A stretch of 64,000 nt of DNA from Fodinibius sp964490705 (GTDB taxonomy: Bacteria > Bacteroidota > Rhodothermia > Balneolales > Balneolaceae). The notes beneath the pieces are model-generated. The model was not told the DNA's origin. It searched no databases and saw only the letters and a list, made by a program, of their open reading frames with translations. A program made the position numbers and the translations under genes. Position 1 is the stretch's first letter; each line of letters begins with the position of its first letter. The stretch spans positions 65,940-129,939 of the forward strand of contig CAZBCG010000008.1 of the NCBI GenBank assembly GCA_964490705.1. Direction: 5' to 3'. Shown here one piece after another: positions 17,248 through 25,963 of this stretch.

Positions 17248-17987
17248 CTCTGTGGTCCCGTCTCAAAAAGTGCATCAAACGATCCCATCGGAATAGGTCC
17301 ATTGTGATACTTGAACGGCTCTCCGTATTTGGCGCCGATTAAATGTCCATAGTGACGTGCCCGAGCCTCGATGCCGTTAAAAAATTCTTCGCTAGAAATA
17401 TAGGTTTCGGGTTCATCCCCTGTATCACTGACGTTAAACTGGGTTTTGAAAGCCAGAATTGCCTCTTTTTTGATTTCGAACGTATCAGAAATATCGAATA
17501 CGAGATCTGGTTCAAAGGGACGGTCCTGCATAAAGTGAAGTACGTGCGACGGCCGCCACCGTTCTTGGGGATTGTCGTTGGAATCTTTGGTCTCAATTTT
17601 CGTCAATCCGCTGAAAAAGATAGCATCCAGCGCCAGTTGGGTGGCATTCCCGTGATCGGGATGGCGATCCGATGGCGCACCAACTAAGCATACATGCGGC
17701 CGATAGGCACGAATTTTTTGGATGATTTTCTTCTGATATTCCCGGGTGCTTTCCAATTTGGTATCAGGTAATCCCAGGTTTTCGCGGACTTCCAAGCCGA
17801 TGATGTCAGCAGCATCAGAAGCTTCGCCGAGGCGCTGTTCCGGGGTACCGCGACTGCCCATCTCACCACGCGTAAAATCTATCACTCCCACTTTTTTTCC
17901 CTGATTAACAAGAGCAGCAAGCGTGCCGCCGCAGCAAAGTTCAGTATCGTCGGGATGGGCAGAAAGCGCTAGAACGTCGAGTTTCAT
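17244..17987 (-). CDS. bshB1: Bacillithiol biosynthesis deacetylase BshB1
   Basis: This PIG-L/LmbE zinc deacetylase removes the acetyl group from GlcNAc-malate, the second step in making bacillithiol, the main low-molecular-weight thiol of this group. The 247-residue frame starts MKLDVLALSAHPDDTELCCGG, which holds the zinc ligands His and Asp of AHPDDTE. It continues with RGEMGSRGTPEQR and the third zinc ligand in DRHPDHGNA, all close to the BshB1 pattern. A 28-residue upstream extension to 18071 is possible but has no homology-like content, so the ATG at 17987 is preferred. It converges on the phosphatase gene, with the stop inside a heptamer repeat. Confidence 0.92.
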   Translation of the reverse strand: MKLDVLALSAHPDDTELCCGGTLAALVNQGKKVGVIDFTRGEMGSRGTPEQRLGEASDAADIIGLEVRENLGLPDTKLESTREYQKKIIQKIRAYRPHVCLVGAPSDRHPDHGNATQLALDAIFFSGLTKIETKDSNDNPQERWRPSHVLHFMQDRPFEPDLVFDISDTFEIKKEAILAFKTQFNVSDTGDEPETYISSEEFFNGIEARARHYGHLIGAKYGEPFKYHNGPIPMGSFDALFETGPQR

Positions 17988-18125
17988 ATCAAGAAGTTGG
18001 TTAATTTTGCAGTATAATATAGGTGAAAATTCGGGGATCGTTAAAAATTTGCCCAACTTCATTTTTTGCAACGATATCCATTTTATTTCGTACCAGAGGC
18101 ACTATGATCAAAAACAATTACGGGC

Positions 18126-19367
18126 ATGTCTGAATTTAGTCGATTTTTAAATAGCACCTGGGAGGGATTCAAAATTTCCCTCAGTGCGTTGGGCATCAAC
18201 AAAACGCGATCTATTCTTACCATGCTTTGTATCATTATCGGTATCGTGATGGTGACGTTGATGAATGCGGTCAGCAATGGGATGGATGCTGAGTTTGATA
18301 AAAGTATGGCCATGATGGGGCAGAATGTCGTTTATGTGGAGACACAACCCTGGAATCGCGGTCCCGATTACAAGTGGTGGGAGTATCGCAGTCGCCGCGA
18401 TATGAAGCTGGAGTATGTGGATCAAATTCGGGAATCCAGTCGTCTGGCATCGGATGTTTCGGCAGCTGCATCGCGGGGGACTTCCATCAGGTTTGAAGAC
18501 GTGAGTGCCGAAGGTGTATTTCTGGCGGGGGTAACGGATAAATATTTTGATACCGCCGGATTGGATGTAGAAGTAGGTCGGGTATTTACCGCTGAAGAAG
18601 TCCGTCGCGGTGCAAAGGTAACCGTGCTGGGAGCTACAATTGCTGATAAACTCTTTGATCAGGAAAATCCGTTAGGTAAAGATATTCGGGTTGAGGGACA
18701 GAAGTTCAGAGTGATTGGTATTCTGGAAAAGCAGGGCAAATTTCTTGGGTTGGCGGATATGGATCGCAGAGCGATTGCTCCGATTACGGCCTATGGACAA
18801 ATTTTTAGTCTGCGCGGGAATATTCAACTGGCGGTAAAATTCCCAAATGAGAAAGTTATGGAAGAGGGCGAATACGAGATTGAGGGCATTATGCGTCGTA
18901 TTCGCGGGCTGGAAGCGACTGAGGACAATGATTTTGAAATCAATAAGCCGCAGGCTTTTAAGCCACAACTGGAATCTTTTAAGGCTGGACTATATATGGT
19001 TGGCGGTGCGCTTACGGCACTTTCGCTGATCATCGGCGGTATTGGGGTGATGAATATCATGTTTGTGTCGGTGCGCGAGCGAACCAAAGAGATTGGTATC
19101 CGCAAGGCAGTGGGCGCCAAAGCGTGGGAAATCTTATACCAGTTTTTGATAGAGGCTGTGGTCATGTGTTTGCTGGGCGGCCTTGTGGGACTGGGTATTG
19201 CCTATCCGCTGAGCTTGCTGCTTAATCAGATTTTTATTGCCAGCATTGATCTCAGCGTAGTCGTTGCCGCTTTTATATTGTGTTCGCTCGTTGGACTTAT
19301 TTTTGGATTTATCCCCGCATATAAGGCGGCAAAATCAGATCCCATAGAATCACTGAGGTACGAATAG
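18126..19367 (+). CDS. MacB-type ABC transporter permease, first of pair
   Basis: This 413-residue FtsX/MacB-like inner-membrane protein has a transmembrane helix near residues 30-50 (TMLCIIIGIVMVTLMNAVSN), a periplasmic MacB core of about 220 residues containing VLGATIADKLF, and three C-terminal helices with GGIGVMNIMFVSVRERTKEIGIRKAVGA. It lacks a fused ATPase domain, so it needs a separate ATPase. The next permease gene starts 1 bp after its stop, suggesting a heterodimer. The matching TolC, adaptor and ATPase genes lie about 2.6 kb downstream on the same strand. Confidence 0.93.
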   Translation: MSEFSRFLNSTWEGFKISLSALGINKTRSILTMLCIIIGIVMVTLMNAVSNGMDAEFDKSMAMMGQNVVYVETQPWNRGPDYKWWEYRSRRDMKLEYVDQIRESSRLASDVSAAASRGTSIRFEDVSAEGVFLAGVTDKYFDTAGLDVEVGRVFTAEEVRRGAKVTVLGATIADKLFDQENPLGKDIRVEGQKFRVIGILEKQGKFLGLADMDRRAIAPITAYGQIFSLRGNIQLAVKFPNEKVMEEGEYEIEGIMRRIRGLEATEDNDFEINKPQAFKPQLESFKAGLYMVGGALTALSLIIGGIGVMNIMFVSVRERTKEIGIRKAVGAKAWEILYQFLIEAVVMCLLGGLVGLGIAYPLSLLLNQIFIASIDLSVVVAAFILCSLVGLIFGFIPAYKAAKSDPIESLRYE

Positions 19368-19368
19368 C

Positions 19369-20592
19369 ATGAATATTAAAGAAGTTTTCAAGCAGGCTTT
19401 CGATTCGCTGTGGGCCAACAAATTGCGTTCATTTTTAACGTTGCTGGCCTTGGTGGTAGGTGTATTTTCTGTGATTGTATCAACTACGGCCGTGGCGGTG
19501 CTGGATAATTTTTTCCAGGATACGATGAGCTTCATGGGCGGTGATGTGGTGAACGTTTCCCGAAATGCCTCAGTGCAGATCGGCAATGATAATCGAAGCG
19601 ATCGGAATCGACAGGATATTACGTTTGAGACGGCCGAGGAGCTGCAAGAACAGATCCGCATGGCCGAAAATATTAGTCCCGATGAAACCTTTGATCGCAC
19701 AAAAGTACTGTATGGTGATCAGGAAACCGACCCCACAGTTCGTATTGTAGGCAGCAATCAATACTATCTGGAGAATAATGCCTACGAGCTGCAAGACGGA
19801 CGAAATTTCTCATCAGAAGATGTACAATATGGGCGTCCGTATGCGATTATCGGAAAAGATGTGAGAGATGAACTTTTCCAGACCGAATTTCCGGTTGGCA
19901 AGAATATCCGAATTGCAGGACGAAGATATCAGATTATTGGAGCGCTCGAATCGAAAGGAAGTATTTTTGGACAGTCGATGGATGAGATGGTGATTATACC
20001 TTATACGACTGCGCTGAATGTGTATGGCGGCAATCGAAATATTGATATCCAGGTGAAGGCTCCGGCCATGGAACTTATTGATGCTACCATTGATGAAGTG
20101 ACGGGTATTATGCGGGTGGCCCGCAAAGTGGCGCCCGGGATGGAAAATGATTTTGAAATTGAGACCAACGATTCGCTGGCCGGTACCTTCGATCAGTTTA
20201 CGTTTATTCTTTATGCTGTGGGATTTGTGATTGGTGGGATCACGCTTTTTGGAGCGGGTATTGGAGTGATGAACATTATGCTGGTGTCGGTAACCGAGCG
20301 GACGCGCGAAATCGGTATCCGAAAAGCCGTTGGAGCTACGAAAAAAGCTATCGTATCCCAATTTTTAACGGAGACGGTCTTCATTTGTCAGATGGGAGGA
20401 TTGATCGGTATTGCGCTGGGAGTTTTGGCCGGTAACGGTATGGCCCTGTGGATCGAAACTGATCCCGTTGTTCCCATCTGGGCCGTGCTGATGGGCTTCT
20501 TTGGGATGTTTGTGATCGGATTGCTTTTTGGAGTATATCCCGCTTATAAAGCCGCCCAGCTCGATCCTATCGAAAGTCTTCGATACGAATGA
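19369..20592 (+). CDS. MacB-type ABC transporter permease, second of pair
   Basis: This 407-residue protein has the same fold as the gene before it: an N-terminal helix (SFLTLLALVVGVFSVIVSTT), a periplasmic core with AIIGKDVRDELFQTEFP, and C-terminal helices with GIGVMNIMLVSVTERTREIG. The two permeases resemble each other throughout and probably came from a duplication. Together with the adaptor at 24572 and the ATPase at 25964 they would make an export or mechanotransmission complex for a small molecule, peptide or lipoprotein. Confidence 0.93.
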   Translation: MNIKEVFKQAFDSLWANKLRSFLTLLALVVGVFSVIVSTTAVAVLDNFFQDTMSFMGGDVVNVSRNASVQIGNDNRSDRNRQDITFETAEELQEQIRMAENISPDETFDRTKVLYGDQETDPTVRIVGSNQYYLENNAYELQDGRNFSSEDVQYGRPYAIIGKDVRDELFQTEFPVGKNIRIAGRRYQIIGALESKGSIFGQSMDEMVIIPYTTALNVYGGNRNIDIQVKAPAMELIDATIDEVTGIMRVARKVAPGMENDFEIETNDSLAGTFDQFTFILYAVGFVIGGITLFGAGIGVMNIMLVSVTERTREIGIRKAVGATKKAIVSQFLTETVFICQMGGLIGIALGVLAGNGMALWIETDPVVPIWAVLMGFFGMFVIGLLFGVYPAYKAAQLDPIESLRYE

Positions 20593-20595
20593 GTT

Positions 20596-20698
20596 CAGTT
20601 GGCAGTAAGCAGTGGCAGGAGACAATATTAGTCCTGCCTAATTATATATTTTAAATGAGATTTTACTCTAGACTGCCTACCGCCAACTGACTGCCGCT
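20596..20698. repeat. Heptamer-periodic inverted repeat, locus 4
   Basis: The left arm is CAGTTGG, CAGTAAG, CAGTGGC (20596-20616). The right arm is ACTGCCT, ACCGCCA, ACTGACT (20672-20692), whose inverse matches the left arm at 16 of 18 bases. A second, inner stem, GGCAGGA with TCCTGCC (20614-20638), follows the left arm. The array starts 3 bp after the permease stop codon. Confidence 0.75.
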
Positions 20699-20736
20699 TC
20701 CTTTTTTATGAAACTTGGTATCTGGTATATTCCGGG

Positions 20737-21984
20737 ATGATGGAAGAGAATCAACACTTACTAATTATCGGTTATGTTTGGCCGGAGCCTCAATCTTCTG
20801 CTGCCGGCCGACGCATGATGGATCTCATTGAAATATTCCAGTCTAATGGCTGGAATATCACCTTTGCCAGTTCGGCCGCCCACAGTGAACATGCCGTGGA
20901 CTTGGAAACCATAGGAATTGAGACTGCCGAAATTCAGGTAAATAATTCTGATTTTGATGATTTTGTCCGGGAGCTGGAGCCGGATGCAGTGCTCTTTGAT
21001 CGATTTGTAACCGAAGAGCAGTTCGGGTGGCGGGTAGCAGAGCAGTGTCCCGATGCAGTTCGACTACTGGATACCGAAGACCTCCATTTTTTACGGCGGG
21101 TCCGTAAGACAGCAGTGAAAGAAGGCCGACCATTCGATAACGAAGATCTGTTACGCGAAGAGACGACAAAACGCGAAATAGCCAGCATATACCGTTGTGA
21201 CCTATCGCTGATGATCTCGGAATTTGAGATGAATCTGCTTACCGACTTTTTCAATATTGACGAGAATTTGCTGTGCTACATCCCGTTTCTTTTGGATTCC
21301 ATCGGAGAGCAGGACACGGAGAACTGGCCCTCATTTTCAGAGCGCAATCACTTTGTAACAATTGGCAACTTTCGTCATCCGCCCAATTGGGATGCGGTAT
21401 TATATTTAAAGCAGCAGATTTGGCCGCTGATAAAAAAAGAACTTCCCGATGCCGAACTGCATATTTACGGTTCGTATGTCACGAAAAAAGCACAACAGCT
21501 GCATAATCCCGAAGATGGATTTTTCATCGAAGGTCGAGCACCCGAGGCCAAAGAGGTTATTCGGCAGGCCAGGGTAAGTTTGGCTCCGCTGCGGTTTGGA
21601 GCGGGTCTCAAAGGCAAGTTAGTAGAAGCTATGCAGTGCGGGACGCCAAGCGTTACTACTGATATTGGAGCGGAAGGTCTTAACGGGACCTTAGAGTGGA
21701 GTGGTCGCATCGAAAATAATCCTGAAAAGATAGCCGCTGCTGCGGTGGAGCTGTATATCAATAAATCGGATTGGAGCAGTGCGCAGGAGAATGGTATTCG
21801 TATTATTAATGGGCGATTTACAGATTCCGGGTTTGCTGATGAGCTGCTTGAAAGAGTTAATGCTATCAGGGAGCAGCTAGATGAGCATCGTCTTCATAAT
21901 TTTATGGGACAGATGCTGTTACACCATTCAATGGCCAGTACTGAGTATATGTCGCGCTGGATTGAGGTGAAAAATAACGGTTGA
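20737..21984 (+). CDS. Glycosyltransferase, GT4-like
   Basis: The 415-residue cytoplasmic protein has a two-domain GT-B build. The N-terminal part opens HLLIIGYVWPEPQSSAAGRR, a loop typical of GT4 acceptor domains. The C-terminal part has the donor-binding stretch APLRFGAGLKGKLVEAMQCG followed by TTDIGAEGL, where the Glu of LVEAMQ is the usual nucleotide-sugar contact. The donor and acceptor are unknown. It separates the two permease genes from the rest of the export system, after the heptamer repeat. A second ATG one codon in is equally possible as the start. Confidence 0.85.
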   Translation: MMEENQHLLIIGYVWPEPQSSAAGRRMMDLIEIFQSNGWNITFASSAAHSEHAVDLETIGIETAEIQVNNSDFDDFVRELEPDAVLFDRFVTEEQFGWRVAEQCPDAVRLLDTEDLHFLRRVRKTAVKEGRPFDNEDLLREETTKREIASIYRCDLSLMISEFEMNLLTDFFNIDENLLCYIPFLLDSIGEQDTENWPSFSERNHFVTIGNFRHPPNWDAVLYLKQQIWPLIKKELPDAELHIYGSYVTKKAQQLHNPEDGFFIEGRAPEAKEVIRQARVSLAPLRFGAGLKGKLVEAMQCGTPSVTTDIGAEGLNGTLEWSGRIENNPEKIAAAAVELYINKSDWSSAQENGIRIINGRFTDSGFADELLERVNAIREQLDEHRLHNFMGQMLLHHSMASTEYMSRWIEVKNNG

Positions 21985-22058
21985 GTTGTATGTATTTTAT
22001 CTCCCGAGATTTCCTTATAATATATTAAACCAACGGAGCTACTAAAAAAATAGACATT

Positions 22059-22271
22059 ATGGATGAAGAGATACTTGAAAATCTAAATGAGCGCTTGGAT
22101 GAAGCGCTGGATCGCGGTCGGCGTATTGTGGAGGATGAAGAACTGGTTGAACGTGTTGATCATCTAAAGCTACGTGCCGAAAACCTGATCCGGAAGCATC
22201 CCGTAAAAAGTGTAGCCGGCGGACTATTGGCGGGATACATCATCGGAAAACTTTTGAGTTCAGACGATTAA
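22059..22271 (+). CDS. YqjD/DUF883-like small membrane-anchored protein
   Basis: These 70 residues comprise an amphipathic, highly charged helix (LNERLDEALDRGRRIVEDEE) followed by a short C-terminal hydrophobic anchor, SVAGGLLAGYIIGKLL. This is the build of ElaB/YqjD/DUF883 proteins, which sit in the inner membrane by their tail. It is first of three closely spaced genes with the same flavour, and the next starts 4 bp after its stop. In enterobacteria such sets are linked to stationary phase and stress; that role is not visible here. Confidence 0.75.
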   Translation: MDEEILENLNERLDEALDRGRRIVEDEELVERVDHLKLRAENLIRKHPVKSVAGGLLAGYIIGKLLSSDD

Positions 22272-22275
22272 CGCT

Positions 22276-22707
22276 ATGGCAAACAAAAAAAGCAGCGATC
22301 AGTTGGGGCAACGGCTCCGCAGCATCACGGCTGACCTGAAGCTGTACATTGAAAAGCGGTTGGAGCTTATGATGTTGAACACCGGGGAACAGATTTCCGG
22401 ATGGATGGCGGCATCCGTATATCGCGCGGCCGGTGTATTACTGTTGCTGGGCGGCGTCTGTTTTTTACTTGTTGCGCTGGCAATTTATTTGGGAGATCTT
22501 TTAGGCAATGAAAGCTTGGGATATGTGCTGGTTTCGCTGCCGTTGTTGTTAGCCGGCTCTCTGTTTGTTTATCTGAAACCAGAAAGGCTTTTCGAGCGCC
22601 TTCAAGAGTCTTTTGAGTCGGAAGTAATTAAAGCGATCAATCAAAACGGTGAAGCAAAGCAGAAGAAATTGGAATCGAAGCGACCAAATACCGAGAAGGG
22701 CAACTAA
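22276..22707 (+). CDS. Phage-holin-superfamily III/YqjE-like membrane protein
   Basis: This 143-residue protein has a cytoplasmic amphipathic start (DLKLYIEKRLELMMLNTGEQ), two transmembrane helices (about residues 53-77 and 84-104; LLLLGGVCFLLVALAIYLGD and LVSLPLLLAGSLFVYL) and a charged tail. This matches the YqjE/holin-X type rather than a lytic phage holin, and there are no phage genes nearby. It lies between the YqjD-like gene and a coiled-coil companion, consistent with one operon. Confidence 0.75.
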   Translation: MANKKSSDQLGQRLRSITADLKLYIEKRLELMMLNTGEQISGWMAASVYRAAGVLLLLGGVCFLLVALAIYLGDLLGNESLGYVLVSLPLLLAGSLFVYLKPERLFERLQESFESEVIKAINQNGEAKQKKLESKRPNTEKGN

Positions 22708-22711
22708 TATT

Positions 22712-23098
22712 ATGGCTAAGAAAGAGCTTGACGAACTTGAAAAAAAGAAGCAGGAACTGGAAGAAGAACTGCGACAGATCCAGGACGAATTGGACAATTC
22801 AATTGATCGGGTCCGTGATGATGTGAGCACCAAACTGGATCCCAAAGCGATCATCAAAAAGCATCCGCTGCCCATTGTGGGAACAGCGGCACTGGTGGGA
22901 TTTCTGTTGGGGCACAGCGGCGGATCATCCCAAAAACAATCTTCTACAAAACGAGAGTTTAGCGGAGCATTGTTATCTGAGCTAAAAAAGCTGGCCACGC
23001 GAAAGGCAATCTCTTTTGCAACGGATTATGTGGAAGACTTGCTGGAAGAAAAAGCAGACAAGCATTTGTCTGGCTCAAACGGAAAGGAGGAAGAGTAG
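22712..23098 (+). CDS. Coiled-coil YtxH/DUF883-like protein
   Basis: This is a 128-residue protein. The first 45 residues form a strong charged coiled coil (LDELEKKKQELEEELRQIQD). A short hydrophobic stretch follows (LPIVGTAALVGFLLG near 55-70), then a linker and another amphipathic helix. The segment IIKKHPLPIVGTAALVGFLLG parallels LIRKHPVKSVAGGLLAGYIIG in the first gene of the set, so the two are likely diverged relatives. The start is placed at ATG 22712, 4 bp after the previous stop. A frame open from 22649 would overlap that gene. A terminator overlaps its stop codon. Confidence 0.75.
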   Translation: MAKKELDELEKKKQELEEELRQIQDELDNSIDRVRDDVSTKLDPKAIIKKHPLPIVGTAALVGFLLGHSGGSSQKQSSTKREFSGALLSELKKLATRKAISFATDYVEDLLEEKADKHLSGSNGKEEE

Positions 23099-23113
23099 CT
23101 GCTGCTCTTTTTT
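23092..23113 (+). terminator. Rho-independent terminator after the YqjD/YqjE-like set
   Basis: The stem AGAGTAGC / GCTGCTCT, with one wobble pair, overlaps the TAG stop and is followed by six Ts. It separates the three-gene set from the TolC-type gene downstream. Confidence 0.75.
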
Positions 23114-23213
23114 AATGTTTTAACGTATAAAAGTCTCTTCCAACTGTAACAATTATTATACTCTTTCGTGTACATGCACGAATCACAAATCAACAATTAA
23201 TTACTCCAAAGAT

Positions 23214-24551
23214 ATGCGAAAAGGGATTCTCTTACTCTTCATAAGTCTGTGTGTTACGGCTACACTGCAGGCGCAAGATGTTGAAAAAATATCGCTGCAA
23301 GATGCTATTGATATCGCTCTCGAAAATAATTATCAGCTTAAGCAGGCCTCGAATAATTTAGAGTTAGTAGAGGATCAGGTACGGGGCGAAAAAGCTGATT
23401 ATTTGCCCTCGCTTAGCGCTAGCGCCTCGGGTTCCAAAAGTATTGGTCGAAGTTTTAATCAAGATATAGGTAGCATTGTGACACAAACGACGAATTCTTT
23501 TGGAGGTAGAATAGGTGCTGACCTGCCGATATTCAGCGGTTTTGAAAATTTACATTCCCTAAAAAGTAGTCAATTCGACAAGCGCTCGAGTAAGCAGGAT
23601 CTGCAACGGGTTCGTGAAGATGTGATTTTTAATACGGCCAGTAATTATCTGCAATTTATCTTGGATAAGAAATTTCTCGAGATTGATCGAGAAAACTTAG
23701 CGGCATCCAGAAAAACGCTCGAGCAGGTTCGAGCACAGGTTGAGGTTGGGTCTCGACCCCGTGTTGATTTGTATAATCAGGAGGCAACCGTTGCCAATAA
23801 TGAGTTAGCCGTAGTAAATTCTGAAAATGCGCTTGAGTCTAGTCGATTACAGCTTATTCAAACATTGCAGATCGATCCTCGTAAAGAATACGAATTTGCA
23901 ACTCCGGCCATCGATTCACAAACTGTTGCGGCTGCTGACTATGACTTAGATGAGTTGGTTTCTACCGCGTTAGAGAATCGATCTGATCTACAAAGCGAAA
24001 AGCTGAATATACAGTCTATCAGGCACCAGTTAAGGGCAACTAAAGGTAGTTTATATCCCTCATTAAGCTTCAGTGCTTCTCTTTCAAGTAGGTATTCTGA
24101 CGGATTGCCAATTGGATTTAATGATCAGTTTTTTGATCAGAATATTCAACGGAGTTATGGCCTTTCAATCTCAATTCCCATCTTCAATAACTTAAACAGG
24201 CGGACGAACGTGCAGTCGCAGATGATCAATTACAAAAATGCGAAACTGAGTCTTGAGGATACAGAGCTGCAAATTATCCAGGAAGTCAATCAGGCGTATA
24301 ATGATTACAAATCGTACGTTAAGCAATTAGAGTCATCACAAAAAGCATTAACAGCTGCAGAAAGATCATATCAAACCCAGAAACAGCGTTATGAAGTTGG
24401 TTCAGGAACACTAATTGAACTCAGTGATGCAAACGCACAATATGTAGAGGCGCAAGCCAGCAGAGCACAGGCACTGTTTCGAGTCATATTCCAGCAGAAG
24501 CTTCTGGAGTACTACATCGGTAATATGGATCGAAATATTTCTTTGAACTAA
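23214..24551 (+). CDS. TolC family outer-membrane efflux protein
   Basis: This 445-residue protein has a signal peptide (ending TLQAQ) and then two repeats of the outer-membrane efflux domain, each beginning with the typical LQDAIDIALENNYQLKQA-like helix start. The C-terminal half has EVNQAYNDYKSYVKQLESSQ and the late motif RYEVGSGTLIELSDANAQYV. It forms the trimeric outer-membrane channel and periplasmic tunnel for the export complex encoded by the next two genes. The adaptor gene starts 20 bp after its stop. Confidence 0.95.
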   Translation: MRKGILLLFISLCVTATLQAQDVEKISLQDAIDIALENNYQLKQASNNLELVEDQVRGEKADYLPSLSASASGSKSIGRSFNQDIGSIVTQTTNSFGGRIGADLPIFSGFENLHSLKSSQFDKRSSKQDLQRVREDVIFNTASNYLQFILDKKFLEIDRENLAASRKTLEQVRAQVEVGSRPRVDLYNQEATVANNELAVVNSENALESSRLQLIQTLQIDPRKEYEFATPAIDSQTVAAADYDLDELVSTALENRSDLQSEKLNIQSIRHQLRATKGSLYPSLSFSASLSSRYSDGLPIGFNDQFFDQNIQRSYGLSISIPIFNNLNRRTNVQSQMINYKNAKLSLEDTELQIIQEVNQAYNDYKSYVKQLESSQKALTAAERSYQTQKQRYEVGSGTLIELSDANAQYVEAQASRAQALFRVIFQQKLLEYYIGNMDRNISLN

Positions 24552-24571
24552 TCCTGAGAGCAAAATAAACA

Positions 24572-25954
24572 ATGGCAAAAAAGAAAACATCGGCCACGAA
24601 AAAGCTGCTGTATGTCGTGGGCGGACTCATAATTGTATTTGGATTGGGTGTTGTGGTAGCCAAATCCATGGGATGGATGGGGGGCAGTGCAGCAGAGGTG
24701 GAAGTAGAAACAGCTGACGCCAAGCTCAAAACCATTACCCAGATGGTATCCGCATCAGGGAAAATCCAGCCCGAAGTGGAAGTAATTTTGCGACCCGAAG
24801 TCTCGGGCGAAATTATTGAGCTTCCCATCAAAGAGGGCGACTATGTCGCAAAAGGAAACCTGCTGGTTTGCATCAAGCCGGATATTTACCAGGCACGCAT
24901 TGATGAAACCAACGCCTCACTGCTGACGCAAAAAGCACGGTTGGAACAGGCCCGAGCTACATTGCTTGAAGCGAAATCGGTTTATGACCAAAACAAGAAA
25001 CTGTACGAATCGGAAGCGATATCGGAAGCAGAATATATCCAGTCGAAAACGAACTACGAAGCACAAAAAGCCAATTTTGACGCGGCTAAATATCAGGTGC
25101 AAAGTATTGAGGCCCAGCTGGAACAAGCCAAGGAGGAGCTGCAGAAAACAATCATTCGGGCTCCGCGCAAGGGAACTATCAGCAAGTTAGCTGTTGAAGT
25201 AGGAGAACGTGTGCTCGGCAATACGCAGGCGATTGGTACTGAGCTGCTACGAATTGCCAAGATGGATCAAATGGAAGTACAGATCCAGGTTAATGAAAAC
25301 GATATTGTCAATGTGACGGTTGAAGATACGGCCAATATCGAGGTGGATGCGTATCCCGAGCGTACCTTCAAGGGTATTGTTACCGAGATTGCCAACTCTG
25401 CTGAGGTGAGCGGCGAAGGTACGGCCGAACAGGTTACCAATTACGAAGTGAAAATCCGTGTGCTTACGCCTCACAACCTCGATATGGCGGGCACCGAGCA
25501 AATTGTACAGCAGGCATCGCAAGAAATGCCCGAAGGTATGTTTACGCCTTCCTTTAAGCCCGGGATGTCGGCTACGGTGGATGTACAGACCGAAACGGCT
25601 CGCAATGTGGTTTCGGTTCCCATCCAGGCGGTAACAGTACGTGATTTTGCGGATGATGAACCAGAGGAATCGCCCGCCGATTCAGCAGAGGCAGACACCG
25701 CATCAACAGACAAAAATATGATTATCCCGGAAGAAGATCTGCGCAAAGTAGTCTTTGTTGTGGAAGATGGTGTTGCCCATCGCCGGGAGGTGGAGACAGG
25801 CATCAGCGATAATACACATATCCAGATTTTGAATGGTGTTAGTGCCGGAGAGGAGATCGTGATCGGCAGCTATCGTACACTATCGAAAACCCTTTCGGAT
25901 GGAGATAAGGTAAAAATAAACAATCAGATGTACAGCGAGCTGACATCAAACTAG
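24572..25954 (+). CDS. MacA/HlyD-type periplasmic adaptor
   Basis: This 460-residue membrane-fusion protein has one N-terminal transmembrane anchor (LLYVVGGLIIVFGLGVVVA). Its barrel-sandwich half-motifs are VSGEIIELPIKEGDYVAKGN near 75-95 and IIRAPRKGTISKLAVEVGER near 192-212. A long helical hairpin lies between them, followed by beta-barrel and membrane-proximal domains. An acidic, Ala/Ser-rich insertion (DDEPEESPADSAEADTAS, about 360-385) interrupts the last domain and may be a salt-adapted loop. It links the TolC-type channel to the inner-membrane permeases. The ATPase gene starts 9 bp downstream. Confidence 0.95.
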   Translation: MAKKKTSATKKLLYVVGGLIIVFGLGVVVAKSMGWMGGSAAEVEVETADAKLKTITQMVSASGKIQPEVEVILRPEVSGEIIELPIKEGDYVAKGNLLVCIKPDIYQARIDETNASLLTQKARLEQARATLLEAKSVYDQNKKLYESEAISEAEYIQSKTNYEAQKANFDAAKYQVQSIEAQLEQAKEELQKTIIRAPRKGTISKLAVEVGERVLGNTQAIGTELLRIAKMDQMEVQIQVNENDIVNVTVEDTANIEVDAYPERTFKGIVTEIANSAEVSGEGTAEQVTNYEVKIRVLTPHNLDMAGTEQIVQQASQEMPEGMFTPSFKPGMSATVDVQTETARNVVSVPIQAVTVRDFADDEPEESPADSAEADTASTDKNMIIPEEDLRKVVFVVEDGVAHRREVETGISDNTHIQILNGVSAGEEIVIGSYRTLSKTLSDGDKVKINNQMYSELTSN

Positions 25955-25963
25955 GGTACGCTC

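Noticed and set aside
22276..22707. Prophage holin
   Set aside because: Holin-like by fold only. No lysin, portal, capsid or integrase gene is nearby, and the neighbours are YqjD-like.
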